The notes under the pieces: model-generated
What the model was told of the DNA's origin: nothing
The model's database searches: none
Seen by the model: only the letters and a program-made list of their open reading frames with translations
Origin: Halobacteriales archaeon
GTDB lineage: Archaea; Halobacteriota; Halobacteria; Halorutilales; JAHENH01
Length of the DNA: 22,212 nt
NCBI GenBank assembly: GCA_018609935.1
Contig: JAHENH010000103.1
Location: forward strand, 1-22,212
Direction of reading: 5' to 3'
Position numbers and translations under genes: made by a program
Part shown: piece by piece, positions 22,110 to 22,212 of the stretch
How positions within the stretch are numbered: position 1 is the first letter of the stretch
Layout: each line of letters starts with the position of its first letter

Positions 22110-22120
22110 TTTAAACTTAT
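22110..22120 (+). promoter_or_regulatory. TATA-like promoter of the last gene
   Basis: TTTAAACTTAT ends 17 bases before ATG 22137 and begins 27 before it, the spacing expected for a leaderless archaeal transcript. It lies about 80 bases after the mobile element. Confidence 0.5.
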
Positions 22121-22136
22121 ACTGTTTATTTCTATT

Positions 22137-22212
22137 ATGAATACAGACTTGGTTGTCTTAGGTGATGTTGATGATAAGATTGTGGATGTATCTAAAGATA
22201 TAATAGCTGATA
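22137..22212 (+). CDS. Start of an unidentified gene (3' end outside window)
   Basis: Twenty-five codons are visible, beginning MNTDLVVLGDVDDKIVDVSK. The hydrophobic strand LVVLG followed by an acidic turn looks like the first beta strand of a nucleotide- or sugar-binding alpha/beta fold such as a PfkB-like kinase, but this is too short to assign. The start is supported by a TATA-like box at a leaderless spacing and by lysine- and aspartate-rich codon use like its neighbours. Confidence 0.6.
   Translation, partial: MNTDLVVLGDVDDKIVDVSKDIIAD

Overview
The window is archaeal and AT-rich, and looks like a relative of the haloarchaea. The cytochrome b halves, the small membrane proteins around them, the halocyanin end, the DUF456 protein, the EMC3-like protein beside an archaeal adenylate kinase, and the half-size MgtE proteins beside a PhoU/TrkA-C regulator are all haloarchaeal-type families. 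Unlike ordinary haloarchaea, the DNA is AT-rich, codons such as ATA and AGA are common, and the proteins are rich in lysine. This suggests a deep-branching or less salt-adapted sister lineage; that placement is inference from family resemblance only.

Layout. 1-3374 (+): a respiratory locus with a partial halocyanin, a DUF7318-type protein, cytochrome b N-half (petB) and C-half (subunit IV-like), then two small membrane proteins (DUF7315/DUF7314-type). A structured, IS200/IS605-like right end sits between the cytochrome genes and the last two. 3393-5212 (+): endonuclease III and a coupled MFS transporter. 5289-7092 (+): dapA and dapB. On the minus strand, adkA, an EMC3/DUF106 insertase-like gene and dapF run toward dapB, and dapB and dapF overlap at their 3' ends. 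10016-11365: an MBL-fold hydrolase and a convergent DUF456 protein with a stem-loop between them. 11744-11814: tRNA-Gly(GCC). 12242-14841 (-): ppsA and a bacterial-type panD as a coupled pair. 15079-19159: metG with a fused tRNA-binding domain, convergent with a DUF255 thioredoxin-domain protein. 19284-21692: a duplicated PhoU-TrkA_C regulator divergent from two coupled half-MgtE genes. A further gene begins at 22137.

Five intergenic stretches hold degenerate IS200/IS605-type sequences, none with an intact transposase. Three (9600-9970, 14950-15025, 21737-22027) share a left end and a right end finishing GTAGTTCAC. A fourth (11891-12224) keeps the left end plus a TnpB N-terminal fragment. The fifth (2517-about 2763) has a different end. 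The TTCAC right ends resemble the 3' part of TnpB guide RNAs (omega/reRNA). All three point into the region just upstream of a gene in the same orientation, and in two cases the predicted guide covers a TATA-like box. This is the least explained feature of the window.

Most first genes appear to use a TATA-like box about 20-40 bases before the start codon, consistent with short leaders or leaderless mRNAs. Some genes inside operons have clear Shine-Dalgarno sequences.
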